The notes beneath the pieces are model-generated. The model saw only the letters and a program-made list of their open reading frames with translations, was not told the DNA's origin and made no database searches. Both the position numbers and the translations under genes were made by a program. Shown here piece after piece: positions 60,025 through 64,000 of a stretch of 64,000 bases of DNA (its first letter is position 1; every line of letters begins with the position of its first letter). The stretch is from Paenibacillus glacialis (GTDB taxonomy: Bacteria; Bacillota; Bacilli; Paenibacillales; Paenibacillaceae): contig NZ_LVJH01000010.1 of the NCBI RefSeq assembly GCF_001637205.1, positions 16,015-80,014 of the forward strand. The letters run 5' to 3'.

Positions 60025-60468
60025 ATGACTATTACCGAAACAACCACATATCCAATAGATTTATTATTACTGGCTGATCCAGAAGAACAAGCTATACAAG
60101 CTTATATCACAAGAAGCAGTTGTTATGTGAAGGAGATGGATGGAAAGGTTGTAGGAACCTATGTCATACTACCAACCAGGCCTCACACAATGGAAATTAT
60201 GAATATAGCTGTAGAAGAATCTTTACAAGGCAAGGGGATCGGCAAACAATTAATTCAACATGCGATACAGACCTCAAGGGAATTAGGGTATACGAGTATT
60301 GAGATTGGTACGGGTAACTCAAGTATTCCACAGTTGTATCTGTATCAGAAATGTGGATTTAGAATCGTAGGTATTGATAAGGACTATTTCACTCAGCATT
60401 ATGACGAACCTATATTTGAGAATGGTCTACAGTGTAGGGATATGGTGAGGTTGCGACAATATATATGA
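60025..60468 (+). CDS. GNAT family N-acetyltransferase
   Basis: This 147-residue GNAT includes IMNIAVEESLQGKGIGKQLI with motif A loop and EIGTGNSSIPQLYLYQKCGF with motif B, then a C-terminal MVRLRQYI. ATG 60025 has AGGGAGGG 7 bases upstream. The in-frame extension to 59974 encodes the tail of a deleted HAD protein (PGIPELLQALKGG), so it is not part of the GNAT. It is adjacent to the DUF1361 gene. Confidence 0.85.
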   Translation: MTITETTTYPIDLLLLADPEEQAIQAYITRSSCYVKEMDGKVVGTYVILPTRPHTMEIMNIAVEESLQGKGIGKQLIQHAIQTSRELGYTSIEIGTGNSSIPQLYLYQKCGFRIVGIDKDYFTQHYDEPIFENGLQCRDMVRLRQYI

Positions 60469-60478
60469 CGGCGGTGTT

Positions 60479-61237
60479 GTGAAGCCTAGTCGAAATTGGC
60501 TTGATCGAGGAGGTGGCAACCTGGAGAGGTTAAAACAACGAAATGTACAGTCTAATATCATCATTGTAGGACTGCTGTTAATCGCAACGATAGGATGTCT
60601 GTCATTAGCGGATTATCTAAGAGAATATACCAATAGGAACATATATTTATATTTGAACTGGGATGTATTCCTGGCTTGGGTACCTGTTGGATTAGCGCTG
60701 TTGATCAACATTGTATATGTATACATGAAAAAGAATCTTAACTTGAGAAGGATATTATTACTATTGATAGGAATGGCATGGTTATTCTTCTATCCTAATT
60801 CAGCGTATTTAATTACGGATATGCTACATCCGTTCGTTCACTATAAACCTGAACCAGGGGAGCGATTTACTCATGACATTGAATTTTGGTACCACCTAAT
60901 CCTTTTTTTCTCAGCGGCATTAATAGGATTATTGCTAAGTATTGTTTCCTTATTTTCGGTTCATGGGCTAGTACGTAGAACATTTAGTGAGATCACTGGG
61001 TGGATGTTCGCTGTTATAATTCTAATGTTAAGTAGCTTGGGGATATATATTGGGAGATTTATTCGTTGGAATAGCTGGGATGTGCTGTTGCAGCCGTATA
61101 AGATCTTTCATGATACATTGCTTATGCTAACAGATCCTGAACAACTACAGCATGTCTTGCCATTTACGGGGATGATATTTGCGGTTACTTTGATAAGTTA
61201 CTGCGTTGTATATTGCTTTTCTTATATGAGGAAATGA
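60479..61237 (+). CDS. DUF1361 family membrane protein
   Basis: This polytopic membrane protein has about seven helices and the DUF1361 pattern: FLAWVPVGLALLINIVYVYM, LLIGMAWLFFYPNSAYLITD, FWYHLILFFSAALIGLLLSI and LSSLGIYIGRFIRWNSWDVL. The function is not established. The start is uncertain: GTG 60479 (252 residues) or CTG 60521, which has an ideal GAGGAGGT 6 bases before it. In either case the first helix begins well after it. Confidence 0.82.
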   Translation: MKPSRNWLDRGGGNLERLKQRNVQSNIIIVGLLLIATIGCLSLADYLREYTNRNIYLYLNWDVFLAWVPVGLALLINIVYVYMKKNLNLRRILLLLIGMAWLFFYPNSAYLITDMLHPFVHYKPEPGERFTHDIEFWYHLILFFSAALIGLLLSIVSLFSVHGLVRRTFSEITGWMFAVIILMLSSLGIYIGRFIRWNSWDVLLQPYKIFHDTLLMLTDPEQLQHVLPFTGMIFAVTLISYCVVYCFSYMRK

Positions 61238-61279
61238 CAAGAGGATTTCTATGCTATTAGGGTGCTGAGGAGATGGATG

Positions 61280-62266
61280 ATGAGAAAACAAATTGTGCAA
61301 GTGATATTACTATCATTGTTTCTAACTGCATGTAAATCACAGTCCCAACCTAACAACGTGGATCCTATTGAAAAGACACCAGTGAGCTCGGAAGCCCCAG
61401 CGGTTAAACCGACTAGTGAACCATCAAGTGAACCCATCAGTGAGCCGCAGATTGAACCTGAGAAGTTGGAAAAGGTATCCGTTCTACCATATGGAATTTC
61501 ATACTACCAAGGCGATGAACATATGGATGGAATTGGTGAAACAAACAAGCCAGCCAATTTCAAAAGACATCCCTACATCCCATATGGATTCTATATTTAT
61601 GAATCTATGGAGGAGTATAAACTTGAAGATGGTACAGAGTGGGGGATGGACAATCAAAGGAGTCTCTTTTCATTGTTTGATAAAGAACAGATTTCGGTTG
61701 AACCCAACTTCATGAATCCATCCTTAACCAAATATAAAGAATATATCGGATCAGACAAGGATGAGTACGGCAGTTATTATGATTTTTTTGGTTTCCACGA
61801 TCGTGGGCGTGATCTCGTCGTAAGAACACATTACTTCGAAGAAGATAAGAATAGGTCACTCCCCATGTTTTTGGATGTACTTAGATCAATCCATTATATA
61901 TCCGATCCCAAAGCATTTCGGTCGGGGATAGATTTTGATTTTCCAGCAGGAACAGATTCCGATGAAGAAGAAGTTATCAAGTTAGTGAAAAAGAATGTGG
62001 AGGCTATGGTATCCAAGGATAAGGCTGTATTCCGATCGACACTTACTTCTTCGGATGTAAATTATCTAGATTTCTTAATCGACACCCCTATAAAGTACAG
62101 ATTTACGAAGCTTGAGATGATAGAGCCTTACGATGATTCTACCGGTCGTAGAAATATTCGTATTCGTTACGATTATTTGGAAGATGGAATCGTCAAACAA
62201 TCTGGTAACATCTTCACATCGCTAAAAGGCAAAGACGGCAAGTGGAAGATTGCAAATATTGATTGA
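61280..62266 (+). CDS. Lipoprotein of unknown function
   Basis: This 328-residue lipoprotein has signal MRKQIVQVILLSLFLTACKS with lipobox LTAC. It continues with a Pro/Ser/Glu linker (residues 20-65) containing tandem SEP repeats, a globular part with VSVLPYGISYYQGDEHMDGI and FFGFHDRGRDLVVRTHYFEE, and a C-terminal NTF2-like half beginning about 235 (EEVIKLVKKNVEAMVSKDKA) ending GKDGKWKIANID. ATG 61280 follows GAGGAG with 7-base spacing. No family is recognised; it is probably a membrane-tethered envelope protein. Confidence 0.75.
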   Translation: MRKQIVQVILLSLFLTACKSQSQPNNVDPIEKTPVSSEAPAVKPTSEPSSEPISEPQIEPEKLEKVSVLPYGISYYQGDEHMDGIGETNKPANFKRHPYIPYGFYIYESMEEYKLEDGTEWGMDNQRSLFSLFDKEQISVEPNFMNPSLTKYKEYIGSDKDEYGSYYDFFGFHDRGRDLVVRTHYFEEDKNRSLPMFLDVLRSIHYISDPKAFRSGIDFDFPAGTDSDEEEVIKLVKKNVEAMVSKDKAVFRSTLTSSDVNYLDFLIDTPIKYRFTKLEMIEPYDDSTGRRNIRIRYDYLEDGIVKQSGNIFTSLKGKDGKWKIANID

Positions 62267-62347
62267 TAGGTGAATTAAGTTATATCGTTTATGATTGGGC
62301 AAATGGTATGTGTATATGGATGAAAATGATATATATGGAGGAATACG

Positions 62348-62965
62348 ATGTTAAGTAGCGAAGGATTTGACTTTTGGGCTGGGGATTATGACGATTTCAT
62401 ATTGAATAGTACAGGATATCCTTTCGATGGTTATTATGATCTCTTAGGTTATGTGCAGAATATCGTTGAGATTAATCCAGATACGTTGGTATTGGATATC
62501 GGCATAGGTACGGGAGCGCTAACTTATGAAATTTACAAAAAAGATGTGCAAATACACGGGCTAGATTTTTCACCGAAAATGATTGAGTTAGCACAAGAAA
62601 AGATGCCAAATGGGGAGTTTTTCTTATTTGATTTTCAAAATGGACTACCTAGTGAAGTGGGTTGTTATAAGTATGATTATATCGTGTCGTCTTATGCGAT
62701 ACACCATATTGAAGATCCATTGAAGATTAACTTCATCGTTCAAATGAAAGGCAACTTAAAGGAATCAGGTGTCATTGTTATAGCTGATGTGTCCTTTAGA
62801 ACACAGGAAGATCATGATCAATGCAAGATTATGTCAGGAGACCATTGGGATAATGATGAATATTATATGGTTGCGGATACCATTGTCCCTCAACTTGAAG
62901 CTGAGGGGCTTGACGTCGAATATATTCAGAAATCATCATGTGGCGGGATTCTAATCATTAAATAA
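62348..62965 (+). CDS. Class I SAM-dependent methyltransferase
   Basis: This 205-residue methyltransferase of the Methyltransf_25 group has LVLDIGIGTGALTYEIYKKD as motif I, IHGLDFSPKMIELAQEKMPN after it, and YDYIVSSYAIHHIEDPLKIN with GVIVIADVSFRTQEDHDQCK. The DIGIGTG variant in place of DxGCGTG is common in this group. The acceptor is unknown. ATG 62348 follows ATGGAGGAATACG. It lies 19 bases before the S51 peptidase gene. Confidence 0.85.
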   Translation: MLSSEGFDFWAGDYDDFILNSTGYPFDGYYDLLGYVQNIVEINPDTLVLDIGIGTGALTYEIYKKDVQIHGLDFSPKMIELAQEKMPNGEFFLFDFQNGLPSEVGCYKYDYIVSSYAIHHIEDPLKINFIVQMKGNLKESGVIVIADVSFRTQEDHDQCKIMSGDHWDNDEYYMVADTIVPQLEAEGLDVEYIQKSSCGGILIIK

Positions 62966-62984
62966 TGAGAGAGAGGGACTGAAC

Positions 62985-63725
62985 ATGGGAATTATCGTTG
63001 CTATTGGCGGGGGAGAATTAAGTCTACATGAAACCTATGCTATTGATTCTGAAATTGTAAAGTTGACGGGTAAAGAGAAGCCTACTGCATTATTTATACC
63101 AACAGCAAGTGGGGATGCTCCTGGGTATTGTGATACATTCCAACAAATCTATGGTGATGAACTGAATTGTGATGTGGATTTTCTTTTGTTAATTGACAAC
63201 AAGATGACAAGGGAAGAGATTGCCCATAAAGTGAGTCAAGCTGATCTAATTTATGTGGGTGGTGGACACACAGGAAATATGCTTGCAATCTGGCGAGAAT
63301 ATCAGGTGGATCGTATGTTATTAGAAGCCTACAACAATGGGACGGTGTTATCTGGACTCAGTGCAGGATCTATCTGTTGGTTCGAACATGGGCATAGTGA
63401 TATTTCGATTCCAGGCAGTAATGACAATTGGGAATATATTAAACTTGAGGCATTAGGCATGTTGAAAGGATTTCATTGCCCACATTTCAATGAAGATGCT
63501 CGTCCGATGAGCTTTCCAGAGATGATCCAAGGAACAGATGACATGGGAATAGCGATAGAGAATTATTGCGCCATTATTTATAACGATAACCAGTATAAAG
63601 TTATTAAGACAGCAGATGATGCTAATGCATATAAAGTGTTCTGTCGAAATAATCACGTTGTGAAAGAAGAAATTGTTCAGGATGAACGTTTCAGAGACAT
63701 TGCTGAACTGTATGATACAAAATAG
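62985..63725 (+). CDS. Peptidase S51 family (dipeptidase E-like)
   Basis: This 246-residue Ser peptidase-fold protein of family S51 (PepE/cyanophycinase) includes IIVAIGGGELSLHETYAIDS and DLIYVGGGHTGNMLAIWREY. The nucleophile elbow is TVLSGLSAGSICWFEHGHSD (Gly-x-Ser-Ala-Gly-Ser), and the catalytic His is in CPHFNED. It hydrolyses Asp-containing dipeptides, or another small amide. It is similar to Bacillus YgaJ. ATG 62985 follows GAGAGAGGGA. Possibly co-transcribed with the upstream methyltransferase. Confidence 0.88.
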   Translation: MGIIVAIGGGELSLHETYAIDSEIVKLTGKEKPTALFIPTASGDAPGYCDTFQQIYGDELNCDVDFLLLIDNKMTREEIAHKVSQADLIYVGGGHTGNMLAIWREYQVDRMLLEAYNNGTVLSGLSAGSICWFEHGHSDISIPGSNDNWEYIKLEALGMLKGFHCPHFNEDARPMSFPEMIQGTDDMGIAIENYCAIIYNDNQYKVIKTADDANAYKVFCRNNHVVKEEIVQDERFRDIAELYDTK

Positions 63726-63769
63726 CATCGAATGACGAATATGAATAATATTTTTCAAATGACAGATTG

Positions 63770-64000
63770 TCAAGTCAAGTGCGACAGGGCTTCCATGAAA
63801 GCTTCGTGAGCAGACTTCCAGCCTAGACATTTACGCGGGCGATCGTTAATAAGGCGGATGGCTTCAGCAAGCTGCTTATCTGTGACCTTAGCGAAGTCAT
63901 GACCTTTGGGGAAGAACTCCCGCAGAAGGCCATTACCGTTCACAGTAGAACACCGTTGCCAAGAAGAATTGGGCTTACCGCATGAGCCATTGTCTGTGTG
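63770..64000 (-). pseudogene. IS30-family transposase C-terminus, runs off the window
   Basis: The minus strand reads NSSWQRCSTVNGNGLLREFF, then PKGHDFAKVTDKQLAEAIRL and INDRPRKCLGWKSAHEAFME, the C-terminal integrase core of IS30 elements. Active members have SxxENxNGLLR with the third catalytic Glu; here it reads STVNGNGLL with no Glu, so this copy may be inactive. The upstream part lies outside the window, so a full-length but mutated element is possible. Confidence 0.75.

Noticed and set aside
1..64000. CRISPR array, tRNA or rRNA genes
   Set aside because: No run of evenly spaced direct repeats, no cloverleaf with GGTTCRA arm and no rRNA core sequences were noticed on reading. Small RNA genes could still be missed without a search tool.

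Overview
The window looks like chromosomal DNA of a low-GC Gram-positive spore-former, most likely Paenibacillus or a close relative. The grounds are base composition, frequent TTG and GTG starts behind strong AGGAGG-type ribosome binding sites, and Bacillales-type genes: lrgAB, a HelD helicase, a TPP-riboswitch tenI-thiO-thiS-thiG operon, a PrsA-like foldase, a Bacillus-type signal peptidase I and VanW. No rRNA, tRNA or CRISPR array was seen. The genus is an inference; gene contents and coordinates come from the sequence.

Positions 1-7000 are an accessory region. Single genes (broken DinB-like protein, SDR, AAC(3)-like acetyltransferase, GNAT, nucleotidyltransferase), all on the plus strand, alternate with about 150-165 bp imperfect palindromes. 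These end in TATAAC/GTTATA- or CTGATAAC/GTTATCAG-type boxes and share an internal core. The layout is that of an integron cassette array (attC-like sites, no integrase in view) and is the most interesting structure here. One palindrome is broken by an IS110 transposase fragment. A malate:quinone oxidoreductase gene and a right-end remnant of the palindrome close the region.

Positions 7000-16400 hold thiD, lrgAB and an IscA-like gene. A small decayed island with a catalase remnant and an orphan 26-bp operator follows, then a two-gene unit: a CAP12/Pycsar-type TIR-domain protein translationally coupled to an 83-residue unknown protein, a candidate immune module. After that come a GDSL esterase, a Gfo/Idh/MocA dehydrogenase, an XRE repressor with twin operators, a YdjM-like membrane protein and a DUF4349 lipoprotein.

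Positions 16400-36100 are mostly ordinary: two chemoreceptors, a membrane-anchored parvulin, an AI-2E-family permease, an aromatic acid exporter, adenine deaminase, HelD, an SRPBCC/ArsR pair, an MFS pump, an orphan Imm53 immunity gene and the riboswitch-controlled thiamine thiazole operon.

Positions 36200-44320 are a mixture of intact small modifying enzymes (GNATs, methyltransferases, signal peptidase, MBL hydrolase with its TetR regulator) and many decayed genes with internal deletions, frameshifts or truncation. Positions 44330-55980 contain SRAP and NUDIX genes, a phosphonate ABC transporter (phnDCEE), a 5'-nucleotidase, an MFS pump, a four-domain CoA-disulfide-reductase-type sulfur protein with its ArsR repressor and a long operator, and a Fur-family regulator. 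Positions 56100-64000 hold a copper-amine-oxidase-N-domain protein, a vanW gene broken by an 87-bp MITE-like element (second copy at 19116), a DinB protein, a tandem crystallin-like protein, more GNATs, a HAD deletion remnant, a lipoprotein, a methyltransferase, an S51 peptidase and the end of an IS30 transposase.
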